Part shown: in pieces, positions 39,601 through 49,700 of the stretch
Layout of the letters: each line of letters starts with the position of its first letter
How positions within the stretch are numbered: position 1 is the first letter of the stretch
Origin: Hirudinaria manillensis
Lineage: Eukaryota > Annelida > Clitellata > Hirudinida > Hirudinidae
Length of the DNA: 64,000 nt
Assembly (NCBI GenBank): GCA_034509925.1
Contig: CM067526.1
Span: 7,276,501-7,340,500, forward strand
Direction: 5' to 3'
Position numbers and translations under genes: made by a program
Notes under the pieces: model-generated
What the model was told of the DNA's origin: nothing
The model's database searches: none
Seen by the model: only the letters and a program-made list of their open reading frames with translations

Positions 39601-41665
39601 TATTTCAGACTGAAAAGGTAGGCTTTGAGAATGAGGCATTACAGAATGAATTTGTCTCTGTTTCTTCTTCCAGATAATGACTTTTCGTGAATTCATTTCA
39701 CTGGATGAAAAGGATGTCAAACAGCAAAGACTATGATAATAATTCTGAAAATTAAGAAATCTCCATGAACCTGACTATCCAGAACTGACTATTTCACATC
39801 AAGAAGCTTGGAACATGACCAATCAGTTGCTACTGTATGCCAAGTCCTTCATTGGATATTTCAATGGATTTATGCAGAGGTCAGGATAAGATCTGGAAGG
39901 CAAGATTGAAAGACATAGAAACAAGCTTCAATCTTGACTTTTTTTAATAAACTGTGATTTCTGTGACTCCCTAATATATTTTTTATTAAATGTACTTTTT
40001 TCAACTTCTTTATGATGATTTTGTTGGTTTTTTATTTCCCATAGTTAAGCCTGACAAAGGGGACAACCTCCCCATAGGGATATTTTTCCCGTGCAAAGTA
40101 TAGCTGTCCCTATAGACAGGTTTTACTGTATTATGATGTTGTTCCTTTGAAAAAGCTAGTAAAAGTTCTGTAACGGATTGTAACCTGCTTGAAGTTTGAG
40201 GCCCATATTGAAAGCATTACTGATCAAGACTTATTTTTCTACCAGAGACCAGAATATTCTCAAACTTGCCTTTTGCACTTATGTTAGACCAATTTAGGAG
40301 TATGGTTCACCTGTGTGAACATCACAAATATCTGATCGATAAAATACATAAAATTCAGAAAATGTTTACCAGGTCAATATCATCTCTAGCATCATATCCC
40401 TGACATTCTGTTTCAAAATCGCTTAACGGCTTGGTAGACTCCCTTGAAAATCTCCTAACTGTGCAGAAAAACTCAAATACAAGAGGGAACAAATTTAAAC
40501 TTAAATATAACAAATTCTCCTTTAGCACGTCAAACACTCCTTTTCCAATAGTAAAATCGTGGAACTCTCTACCCTTCGAAGTTGTAAACTCTGGCATAGT
40601 CTCATGCTTTACCTCATCAATATCAGAACTTGATTTAAATAATTTCCTCTTACACTGATTTTCTTGTTTTTTCTTCTCTTTTGGCTAAAGTCGAACAAGC
40701 AAAGTGTTGGATTTATAATAAATAAATAACCTTTTGACATGACCCAAACAGGACATATTAAATAATTTAAGCATATCTTTTGTTTGATTAAAAAGAAATT
40801 TGGCACAAGTTTATAAATTAAATCAAAATTTCAATACTAGAGAAATTAAATTTAAATTAAGGGTGGTTTGTAACATTTTACACTCACTGTATAGCGTTTA
40901 AAATAAAATGTCAGTAAAACTCATTATTGATTTTATATTTTGAACGACGTTTGTCACAACCTAAAAAATAAATTTTTTGCTTCCAAGATGAGGGTTTTTC
41001 ATTTTTTTTTATCGTATTTCCAGTTTGTGTTAAATTACAAAATATAGTTGTCTTAAATCAAAGAAATATTTCCTAGTAGCTAATGAATATCTACTTATCA
41101 TATATATATGACTGGTATATGTTGAGTTTTTCGCTTAAAAACTTGTTTTGTTAAAATTGTTTGAATTATTATATTAATGGTTTTTGGTTCCACTCTCTAT
41201 TGTTTCGCTTCTTCTTCCTGTAAAAAAAAGATGTAGTTGGACTTTGAATTCGATATATTCGAGGTTTATTTCAAGTATTATAATATATGACTTGTCTCGA
41301 CAAAGTATGGTTAAAAAACGAGTCTCCCAACCTTATGACAGATACTGTATACTAGTTATAAATGTTTATAAAACAAACTTTTAAATCAAAATATAAATAG
41401 ATGTCCAAATTAATAGTTTATATCTTAAATTATATTTATTGAGCGAGTGCAAGTATTATTTATCTACTGCGGAAATAATTATTTTCCGGTTTTTTGTAAG
41501 TCGAACAAACCCGTTATGTCATTTAATTATATGTTGAATACTTACCAAAACTGTATCCTACATCAAATTCAAGAAAATCATTTTCTATATTTGGAGGATC
41601 CCAGGTGATAGTAAGGTGATTTGAGGCAATTTCAGTTATTTTAACGTTTCTTACTTTATCAGGTT
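36373..41665 (-). CDS. FN3-domain single-pass membrane protein, 3' five exons
   Basis: Five exons in minus order: 41665-41546, 37341-37171, 37055-36933, 36840-36682 and 36608-36373. Every junction is phase 1 and the frame stays open to a stop, giving two complete FN3 domains (exons 1-2 and 3-4). Then come a hydrophobic helix (LVFSILGIISAIALSLTIIL) and a tail of about 45 residues. FN3 landmarks are LTITWDPP and TTYSIAIYV in the first domain, and VNISWSY and GSYKVRVMV in the second. The product is probably a type I cell-surface protein with its N-terminal part encoded upstream (damaged FN3 exons at 44386-45030). No kinase or phosphatase domain is visible, so a named receptor family cannot be given. 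The 4.2-kb intron between the first two exons is full of TEs. Confidence 0.85.
36682..36840 (-). CDS. FN3 protein exon: second half of membrane-proximal FN3
   Basis: Phase 1 to phase 1. Encodes SDKSWIVLNGLPFGSYKVRV, the E-F strands and loop of an FN3 fold, then VVRSSSSVIYFQ. The donor GTCATT is weak but keeps the phase. Confidence 0.85.
36933..37055 (-). CDS. FN3 protein exon: first half of membrane-proximal FN3
   Basis: Acceptor TTTTAATGTAG, donor GTAAGA, phase 1 to phase 1. Encodes VIEEIDTSQKRVNISWSYKG with the conserved Trp of the FN3 core. Confidence 0.85.
37171..37341 (-). CDS. FN3 protein exon: second half of upstream FN3
   Basis: Acceptor TTCATTATAG, donor GTAAGT, phase 1 to phase 1. 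Encodes CKICNLVENTTYSIAIYVLA, where L-x5-TYSI is the usual FN3 E-F pattern, and ends TTLPNT at the domain border. Confidence 0.88.
37700..38640 (-). pseudogene. Tc1-like relic, fourth subfamily, inverted copy 2
   Basis: The reverse complement shares the LEEVIMRTWNGLKK-like C-terminal block and the catalytic region with the relics at 27640-28440 and 11995-12262. The outer part near 37780 (TTGTGCCAAATATC) also matches. Frames are broken. Confidence 0.65.
38939..40128 (+). mobile_element. Tigger/pogo-like DNA transposon, internally deleted
   Basis: Inverted ends CAGTAAAACC at 38939 and GGTTTTACTG at 40128 are flanked on both sides by TA, the duplicated target of pogo/Tigger elements. Inside, the frame at 39230-39410 carries AFKSFEKGNSISKLSKDFGV then NRHQISNI, a CENP-B/psq-type HTH. 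It is followed after a stop by RVFEWFCSARSKNL, the start of the second DNA-binding domain. I see no DDE catalytic core, and at 1190 bp it is shorter than a full element. It lies in the FN3-gene intron. Confidence 0.8.
39230..39412 (+). pseudogene. Tigger-like transposase HTH fragment
   Basis: A psq/CENP-B-N HTH in one open frame (LSKDFGVNRHQISNI) ending at a stop at 39410-39412. DNA-binding domains of this type recognise the transposon ends. Confidence 0.7.
40180..40660 (+). pseudogene. LINE ORF2 C-terminal relic (CR1-like)
   Basis: Pieces YVRPI, EYGSPV and TSQISDR (YVRPILEYxSPVW type) lie at 40280-40340. They are followed by the open frame 40431-40658 with NTRGNKFKLKYNKFSFSTSN and VKSWNSLPFEVVNSGIVSCF. 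The WNSLPxxVVxA pattern is the usual C-terminus of CR1/Jockey-type LINE proteins. Confidence 0.75.
40720..41125. repeat. Tc1-type outer repeats
   Basis: 40720-40890 matches the inverted 7920-8060 and 27640-27755. 40950-41125 matches 11746-11945. The coding part of the transposon is missing here. Confidence 0.45.
41128..41225 (+). repeat. Copia-type LTR remnant
   Basis: About 95 bases (TTGAGTTTTT, AAAAACTTGTTTTGTTAAAA, TTGTTTCGCTTCTTC) match 46088-46200 just upstream of the copia-like Gag. Probably a decayed solo LTR or fragment of that family. Confidence 0.55.
41546..41665 (-). CDS. FN3 protein exon: first half of upstream FN3
   Basis: Acceptor TTTGTTCATAG, donor GTAAGT, phase 1 to phase 1. 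Encodes EPDKVRNVKITEIASNHLTI then TWDPPNIENDFLEFDVGYSF, a textbook FN3 A-C strand region. Confidence 0.9.
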
Positions 41666-41819
41666 CTATGAACAAAATTATAATAAAATTAAATTTGATA
41701 TATAACAATAAAATTATGTATCGTCCTAAAACCGAAAAAAAAACAAAAAATTATTAACTATTATTATGGTAATTAAAAATAATATACACTATAATTATAC
41801 AAAGAAAAAGTTAAGAATT

Positions 41820-42566
41820 TGAAACAAATATGCAGATCTGGCGTTGGACCTGGAATGGAAAAGGTTTAGAACTGACCTCTTCCCAATAGAAGTTGGCGCA
41901 AGGGGCGTAGTCGGCAAGTCGACGTACGCATTCCTTACAAAACAGGCCTATCTAGCCGAGAAAGGACGAAGGCAATGACAAGGATGTCTGAAGCGGCGGA
42001 GGCAGCATCGTTCTGGATATGGCAAATGAGAGGCAAGGAAACGTCTTCAAGGAAACCACAGCGAAAGGACATGAGAAAGCCGCCGATCTCCGATCAGAAT
42101 AGAACCACCATCGTCCGAGAGGCGCGGAGCAGGTGATAGAGATTCCTATTACCGTGCGCCACTCTAAAGAAAATTTTGTAGGCGTCCAACATATAATTAT
42201 TGGGTGGTGTAGGGGATGACCGGTAAGGCCACCGAAAACCGTAAGGGCAAGGTGGCTTCGCTTCAGTTAAGGGAATGAAGCCAACGACAGAGCTTTTAGT
42301 AGTCCGCTCCAGCCCTGGCAAGTGGACGGCATAGAAGAGGCTCAAAGAGAGTCTTCGAAAAAAAAAAAAAGAAGCCATAGCCGAAAAGTATGGGAGTTCA
42401 CGCACGGAAAAACCGACAGGGACATCCGGCTGATCACCGGATGCGGCCCACCCCCGGAGAACCGACAGGGGTTTTCAAAGGGCCGAAACGTACGAAGATG
42501 GGGGACTTTCCCCCTGAGGATCCGTTGTCGGAGAGCTCCGAGAAGAGTTTCCTTCGCTACATCTAC
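41820..42566 (+). mobile_element. 5'-truncated RLE LINE with perfect target duplication
   Basis: 747 bases matching the end of the endonuclease and the 3' UTR of the copy at 31.8-35.5 kb (for example the GACCTCTTCCCA and TCTGGATATGGCAAATGAG regions). It is bracketed by an exact 22-bp repeat at 41798-41819 and 42567-42588. That is the signature of target-primed reverse transcription with 5' truncation. It lies between the damaged and the intact FN3 exons. Confidence 0.92.
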
Positions 42567-42588
42567 TACAAAGAAAAAGTTAAGAATT

Positions 42589-44385
42589 ACCGCCAGTAGA
42601 AATGGGACATAACAATTCGATGCAATAAAAATGACATCTCAGTAAGAAGGGGAGCGTGGTTCGGAATTGTGTTGAATTTAACTGACTTTTCTTTCCTCTT
42701 TGTTAGCTTTTTAAGGGCAACGCTTTTTCGAATGTGATTCAGTGGATTCCACCGAAGTTTGGCATGCTGCTTCTGAGGTGGCCTGCAGTCATTTGCTTGG
42801 TGTCCATTTTCACATCTTGGACATGTTCCTTTCGGGACTAAAATGAATGCGTCCCAAGTATGAATTCTACATTCCGTTTCTGGCAGCTTTTTTAATTTTC
42901 CTTAATGGTTTCATATTGTCCCTTCAGCGTGCTGTATATGCTGGCTTTGTCGACTTTTAAAAAAACTTCAGAAGCAATTGCACGATTGAAAGTTAGTTCA
43001 CATCTTCTGGAGTTTTGGGAAGAGCGACCTTGAGAACTGCTTTTATACATCTATTTAGCAAAAGCTTTCGTAGGTCATATCTTAGGAAAACCACATGTTG
43101 GTGGCGGCTTTTCTAGATTTTCCGCATGGGGCAAAGTTCTTGAATATTGTCACTGTGGTTGTCTTTTCAGCTCGCAAAATTGGCCCAAAATCTGAATCTT
43201 CCTCTCATTATTACGAATTTCTTTTACTAACATGTACATGGTATCCAACTTTTGTAAATTGACTCAGACTGATTTGAAGGAACAAATGCAATTTTGACAG
43301 ACGGAATTTAATTTGACTCTCGTGAATGAATGAAAAAGGCTCAAGTAACCATTCCATAATTCTTTGCTGAGGCTCTTAAAGTCACAAAAATGGCGGGTTG
43401 CAGAATGGCTTTGTTTTCTTTGAGTATGCGAAGCTTTAGGCATAGCAGCAGGATGCGACCACCCCAGGTTGATATGGGCTTTTATTGTTTAAAGACCCTC
43501 CAATTTTCTGGCTGTCTTGTGAACACACAGTGAGAAGTTTACAAACCTTATTGAGTCGAGAGGCAGAACTTAAACAAATTGCCTTTTCTGTCTTCTCAGA
43601 ATTGCGTCGTAATCCGATTTGATGCCTGAGTTTTTGATTTGATATTGATGGTTTTTTTTAAAAACGGTTCTTGAAGATGATACTTTCAATATCCGCTACA
43701 TACAATTTGAAGAATCGGTCCTATCGCAGGGACGTTAAGGAACATCGAAAGCAGCTGAAGTGCAGGATATTGGTTTGATAACGATGACAATACTGGTGTC
43801 ACTTTTTTTTCTGAAAGATATGTTCTAAAACCATTAGAGTTCGAGAAATATTCAAAATGTTTCGTCCAGCTTGTCCCCGACGAGGATATACGATGATACT
43901 GACGTGGGTGGAGTAAAATTCTTGTTGTTGAGGTATGAAAGGATGAGTGTGAGAATAAAATTGGCCTAAAAGCTTTTGAGATGATGATGAGAATTCGCTA
44001 TTAGTCCATACGATGAAAGATGATTATGGGTCCAAAATCGGAAATCTGACCCGTGAGTTGAACAAATTTGAGACGTTAATGACTCTTATACTTAAGGAAA
44101 GGAGTGAGGACGTGGGAAATTTTTTCTTAAGTTACTACTAAGGGTGGCTTGGTTTGTTGCATAAAACTCGCAATAAGTGGATTTTTATTAGAAATAAACT
44201 AGTAATTTAGAATATATTTTTATTAAGAAATGTTCACAGTGAAGAGTGCAGGTCAATATGGATATGGATATTAATTAACTTATGTTTAATTATAAATTTT
44301 TTTTTAATGTTCTTAAATTAAGCACTTTAATAAATATACTGTATTAATAAAGAAAAATGTTTGTAGTGTTTAACGTACTTCCTTC
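42589..44385. other. Spacer with a possible gag-like remnant
   Basis: No host gene seen. On the minus strand, 42960-42715 reads in pieces ASIYSTLKGQYETIKEN and WDAFILVPKGTCPRCENGHQ then ANDCRPPQKQHAK, a CX2CX3HX4C knuckle-like motif that may be a decayed Gag. From about 43000 to 44385 I recognise nothing. Confidence 0.35.
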
Positions 44386-45030
44386 TTTTTGTTTGAAATT
44401 TCACTAAATTTACTTAAATGACCTGTATATCCAGCACCATTCATGGCTGCAACCCCAGCTACATATGTTGTTCCAGGGGTTAGTTTATGATTATTGAAAC
44501 TCAATTCTTTTAGACAAATTATGTCTAAATATGAAGTTTTTTTCTGTCAACATACGGCAGACAAGGATACCAAATATTCGTCGTAATATTTATCGTAATG
44601 GTTCATCATCAGTTCTCAGTGTCATCAGTTTCTCCACATCTTTCAACTATTGAAATATTATTTCATTGTTAAATTTAACTTTACATGAACTTGTTTGCAT
44701 CAATTACTGACAGTTGATATCCTTGGAGAAATCCGTTAACTTTTGATTCGTCAACGAGGCTGTCCCACGTAAATTTTACAGAATTTGACGTCAGTTCTAT
44801 AAGATTTAAAATTTGTTGGGGCGACTGCAGGTACTTGAACAATTGATATAGTTTCCATGATTATAACTATTCACATTGGATCTACATAACTTGAAATTTA
44901 CCATGTTTGACCAGAGTATAACAACTTCACCTCACTCTTATTAAAAGAGGCGTCACCTTTTAAGTTAGAAGAATGAATCCACACTTTGTACGGCAAAAGA
45001 TATTCCTGGCATTTCTTATCATAGCCTCAG
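44386..45030 (-). pseudogene. Damaged FN3 exons upstream of the membrane protein
   Basis: Three FN3 pieces on the minus strand. 45030-44902 reads GYDKKCQEYLLPYKVWIHSS. 44870-44690 reads VPAVAPTNFKS, then one base out of frame ELTSNSVKFTWDSLVDESKV. 44553-44386 reads KELSFNNHKLTPGTTYVAGV then AAMNGAGYTGHL. They look like one half and one whole FN3 domain. Junction phases do not agree with the phase-1 rule of the five downstream exons, and one piece has a one-base shift. Either this part of the gene is decaying or the assembly has small errors. Confidence 0.55.
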
Positions 45031-45500
45031 TTGCTGACCCATTAATTTTTTAAAAATTAAATGTGCTTTTGGGGGTGAGAAATATTCTTGAACTTTTAAT
45101 ATATAATGAAAATTTTTCTCCAAAATGGTAACGAGGATGAACAGCCTATAATCATCCGAAATGATTATTTATCAGCAAAGTTGTAAGAATAATTCGCATT
45201 TTTCTTCGCAAAAATTACTTTATTTATAAACCGCATTAAAGATCTAGCTACCATGACCATTGCCATGTAATCACAAGAAGGTTTGGATCCCTACTTTCCC
45301 CACACACCTCAGTGGGATTAATGTTTGGGTTTCCGAGGTAAGGAGTTGAACAATTATTTGTACTGAACGAACTGGGTAAACTGAGTCCAAATATAATTTC
45401 TTGAACGAATGTAGAAAGAAATAGTTTGTCAAAGCATTTAGTAAAAAATGAGCTTTTTAGTATTTCTGCTGTAAAATATATGTACTTAATTAGAACATAC
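45031..45500. other. Unassigned AT-rich spacer
   Basis: I see no coding, RNA or repeat signal that I can name. Confidence 0.5.
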
Positions 45501-45804
45501 TGTTGGATCCCTGGATCCAGATAATTGAAGAATAATTAAAATTATATCGCTGATTAATTAATTTAGTAATTTAATTAAATTGATTGGGCATATAATTTGA
45601 GAATTAATTATTTGGTACTATTCAGAGTCTTTGGTTATGAATCGAGACAAATAGATTTATCTTGAAAAGCAGAGCGATGAGTTAGAGAAACAGCAGATTT
45701 CAAGACTTAGACATTTGAGCATTTGTACATCTTCCAAGGCAGCTGAACACTTTCAATGAACCTGACCTTCTATAATTTAGTTTGAGGACCCCGGGGTTAT
45801 TACA
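45501..45804 (+). repeat. Solo LTR, 304 bp, family of element C
   Basis: Complete ends: TGTTGGATCCCTGGATCC at the left and CCCCGGGGTTATTACA at the right. The inside matches element C's LTR in the opposite orientation with moderate divergence. There is no internal sequence on either side, as after LTR-LTR recombination. Flanks are ATAC on the left and ATAT on the right, a one-mismatch target duplication. Confidence 0.88.
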
Positions 45805-46087
45805 ATATTATAAGATTTCACAAAGCGTGGTTTTCGATGGCGCCCAAAAAAACATTTATTCGTTTTAACCACGGATGTTCCCAATTCTAAGGCGGTCCTG
45901 AAATGCTATTTTGTAGTTGTTATAAGTTCTGATCATCCGAATCGAACGATGCTTCGGATTTAACGCTGCAAATCGATAATTGTTTCACCTAGTATTCTTA
46001 AATTAATGTCCTCCAGCAGGATCATGTTAATAAAGCAGCCACAATTAATAATCATTAGTTATAATCGAAATTTAAATATTGAAATTG

Positions 46088-46543
46088 TTGAGTTTTTTAT
46101 GTTTAAAAAACTTGTTTTTGTTAAAAATAGTTCGAGTTATTTTAATGTTTTTTTTTTTTGGTCCCGCCCTTCCTTGTTGTTGTTTCGCGTTCTTGGTGTG
46201 TGAGTAAAGTTACCGCAATAGGTTATGGGACCAGAGCTCCCCGAGCGCTAAGTTAAAGTTTTCTGAAGTCAGTTCTAACATTAGCAGTGCTGTTTTTTAA
46301 ATAACGTCAAATGGACTCGATGGGAATAAAGATAAAGCCATTGAGGTGCACGACTGATTGGCCGATGTGGAAGCGTCGAATTCGAGACTACATCGACTAT
46401 CACGATGACGTTATCGATGGCAAACTGTTGAGATCCGAACTAGCAGAAAATCCCACAGAAGAAAATCCCACAGAAGAACAAAGAAAGGCTCACAAAGAAA
46501 TCTCAGATAAGTTCAGAAAGGCTAACAGTTATGTCAAATCAGT
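46088..46543 (+). mobile_element. Ty1/copia-like element 5' region, cut by gap
   Basis: An LTR-like end (46088-46215) is followed by GGTTATGGGACCAG at 46221. This resembles the internal initiator-tRNA-Met primer site of copia elements, as distinct from the CCA-end site of the gypsy elements here. A gag frame then starts at 46311. Everything after 46543 is lost in the gap. Confidence 0.6.
46311..46543 (+). CDS. Copia-like Gag N-terminus (partial)
   Basis: The 78 codons before the gap read TDWPMWKRRIRDYIDYHDDV, the W-x2-W-K/R-x-R-M/I-type start of copia Gag, then an in-frame repeat of ENPTEENPTEEQRK. It is open to the gap. The residues after the gap in this frame are not Gag-like and probably belong to a SINE. 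Confidence 0.65.
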
Positions 46544-46743
46544 NNNNNNNNNNNNNNNNNNNNNNNNNNNNNNNNNNNNNNNNNNNNNNNNNNNNNNNNN
46601 NNNNNNNNNNNNNNNNNNNNNNNNNNNNNNNNNNNNNNNNNNNNNNNNNNNNNNNNNNNNNNNNNNNNNNNNNNNNNNNNNNNNNNNNNNNNNNNNNNNN
46701 NNNNNNNNNNNNNNNNNNNNNNNNNNNNNNNNNNNNNNNNNNN
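46544..46743. other. Assembly gap (200 N)
   Basis: Exactly 200 unknown bases, a conventional placeholder size, so the true distance is unknown. Confidence 0.98.
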
Positions 46744-46785
46744 TGCCACACACAGGAATGCCTATCCATTCAGCCACCATTGTAG
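46744..46785 (-). repeat. tRNA-like SINE head at the gap edge
   Basis: The minus strand reads GGTGGCTGAATGGATAGGCA, an A-box-like stretch nearly the same as that of the SINE at 12843-12955. The B-box would be in the gap. Confidence 0.45.
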
Positions 46786-49700
46786 CCCAAGAGATATAAT
46801 GAGTTTGTATATTAACAAATCAAGTAAAAGATCAAATGGTAATAAGTATATTCATAAGATAAGTTTCCTTCTAGACAGACATACTAATATTAAAGAAGTC
46901 AAAAAGAATTCTTCATCATTAACTCTTTCTTCCAACAGAGGATTAATAAATGCATACTTGCTCTACAATGATCGTGAATTAAGATAGCGATGAATGACAT
47001 GAAATAAGATTTCATGTTCTAATATACTCCCAAAAGGCCTTGCATATAATCATTGAACATAGTCTTTCAATCAAATAATCTGTATATTTACATAGCGCTT
47101 TTCTCTTTATATTTTCAAACGTTTTAATCACTTCCATGTAACTTATTTACTGAAGATCTGTTGCCATTATTTCGGTTTAACAGGTTTCTCAATTTTTTCA
47201 GCAAACATTTCATTATCCCTCACAACTGGATCGTTTAAAAACAGTGATCAAAATATTGAACCAAAATTGAAAAATCAGCTTCTGTCTACAACTTGCCTGA
47301 ATCACTTCTATGTAATTCATGACCTTCTCTTCTCTATGAATTGCTCCTTTGTTTCTTTGCCAATCGCTGTGACAAAAAAATATGATTAATTGTAGACTCT
47401 GCATTCAAACAGGATGCTGAAAGCAAACCAATTCTAAAATTTGTTGCTGTTCACCAACGTTACTAATTTGAGTGAGATAAAGAGCATTTTTCCTGCATTT
47501 AATATTCGTAAGAAACTCTTCCTTTGTCCATTCAAGTTCTTCTGCCACATCAGCTATCCCATTTACATCAAATCTTCACACAAATCCGTATCCTCTACTA
47601 AAAATGAATCATGCGAATAAGGACTCTGTATACATGCTGGATAATAATTCCCCCCCAAAATGAATATTTGGTTTATATTACCTAAGGTTATAATTAATTT
47701 TTACATTTGTGTTGATGCATGTACTATTATTCCGCTGGAGCTTTTATGTCCTTCCATAGGGAAAGCAAATTTTTTTAGCAAATTTCCTTCTGCATATGTA
47801 ACTCTTCATCTCTTTGTTTTTTCACGAACCTCATGAGAAGAAAAATCATAAAATACACAAAATATTTTTGCATAACTTATCGTGTACCTGATTTGTGTCA
47901 TTTTTTAAATTATTCCTTAACTCGTTCTGTCCTCAAACTTCACAGTAGCTCCAACTTTTGTGCTCCATTTAGCTTCAGGAAAAATCAGTTAAGAGTAAGA
48001 CATACTAAATGAACATTAGTTCTTATTTAAGGTGGATACCTAATGCATGTTTATCTTCAATTTGACGGATTGTGGACTTCAATGAAAGAAACTGAAAAAG
48101 AATCTAAAATAAATAACAAATAATAATGCAAATTAACATGTTACATGGTTTGACGTATTGTAGATTTTTACAGGGCGGCACAGAATGACTTCAAAATGCA
48201 GAGATATATCTCTCAAAGTTCTAATTGTTACAGATAATTTTCACTCCATTTTATGCAGACCTGTTATTGAGCCCACAAGCTATTTTATATGTTATTTTTA
48301 AATATAACTGTAAAGTTACTTTAAAATGTCATAGTTAAAGATTAGCCTATAAAAATATGCTATTTTATTAATTTCTTCATAAGTTGACATGCCCACTCTG
48401 TATATCACTAGAACTAGTCGGCACATCCAGGATTTGTGCCACTGAAAAACTTAAGGATAGCCCAATTGCTACTCCTCGAACAACCAGCTAGCCTCTCTCA
48501 CTAGTATCTAATCTCATCCATTCATCAGCATATTAGTCCACAAATATCAGTGCCACAGTTTTCACTTCCCAATCAACATTGGTGGCATTCTTCCAGAAAA
48601 GTTTTCCAAAATCTAAACTAAAATTTTTGATGGGATGGGCCCATCAAATCCAAATCTCTTAAGAAGCAGCTTTAGCAAGGCAGTGCTTCAATTCAAATTG
48701 TTTTAACCAGACCCGCAATCCAATTCAATAAGCTGTTGATCAGATCATGTTGGCCAAAACAAGCAATCCATTTTATATTTAAAAGTATATTTTGGTTAAT
48801 AAGCTATTACCAGTTTTCATTTAGTGACGGTTCAATATGTAATCAAACAACATCGTATTATACTAGTTAAACTGAGCACTCATCCCGCACCCAGTGCTAA
48901 TAGCCCCAGCTACGCGTCTCCACTATGCACGGCTGATATCTTGAAAATCTCTTACCCTCTTCATTCAAGTAATTACCTACAACCTATTACAGTTTTCTTA
49001 CTTAGTTAAAAACAGTATAGCCTGACTATAGTTCCTTCGAATCTAAGAAGACAATGAACATCAAGTTCTTTGTCTAAAAAGTGTGATTGATGACAAAACT
49101 TTAAGCTCTTTATATCCATGTCCAACACAAAGTGTTTTATCAATACTCCCAAAATCTCGTTATCTTTGTAACTTTGGCTGGCAATTAATAAAACACAAAT
49201 CTTTTAACAAAATTTAATTTTATCATGAAATTAGTCAATAATACTAACCCTAAACCAAATGTGAAGATACAAGAAAGGAGGAATCCTCCCTCTTGAATAA
49301 ATGTTGGTTTATTTGATGATTCTTTCACTGGATCAATCAAACTAATAAGCCATTACCATCTTCCATTGAAACCATTTCCTGCTTCAAATAGCATATTCAT
49401 TCCATTAAATGTATATTATTAACCTTTATTAAAAGTTAAATAAAACTTCTCCATGAGCGAAGTGAATTTATCAAGATGCTTCGTGATTAATGTTATTTAG
49501 AGATTATATGGTACAATACTCAAACTCATCGTATTATGCCAATGAAATCCAATAGAAAGCTTATCTTGTTAGGGGTTGAAAATTATGAAATATACTTAAA
49601 AAATTAAAAATCTCAACCTTCCCAACCACATTGGGATTTAAAGCCCCTCAAAAGCATATAGCTAAAAAAATGCTAGTGCGTTATACCTTGTTATTTAGCA

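Larger units (their letters stand above)
37342..41545. other. 4.2-kb FN3-gene intron with transposon remains
   Basis: Contains an inverted Tc1 relic (37700-38640), the Tigger-like element (38939-40128), a LINE 3' end (40180-40660), repeat tails shared with other Tc1 copies (40720-41125) and a copia-type LTR remnant (41128-41225). No host exon seen. Confidence 0.6.

Noticed and set aside
46529..46785. Frames spanning the N run, and the tail PHTGMPIHSATIVAQEI
   Set aside because: They are produced by reading through unknown bases; the part after the gap looks like SINE sequence.
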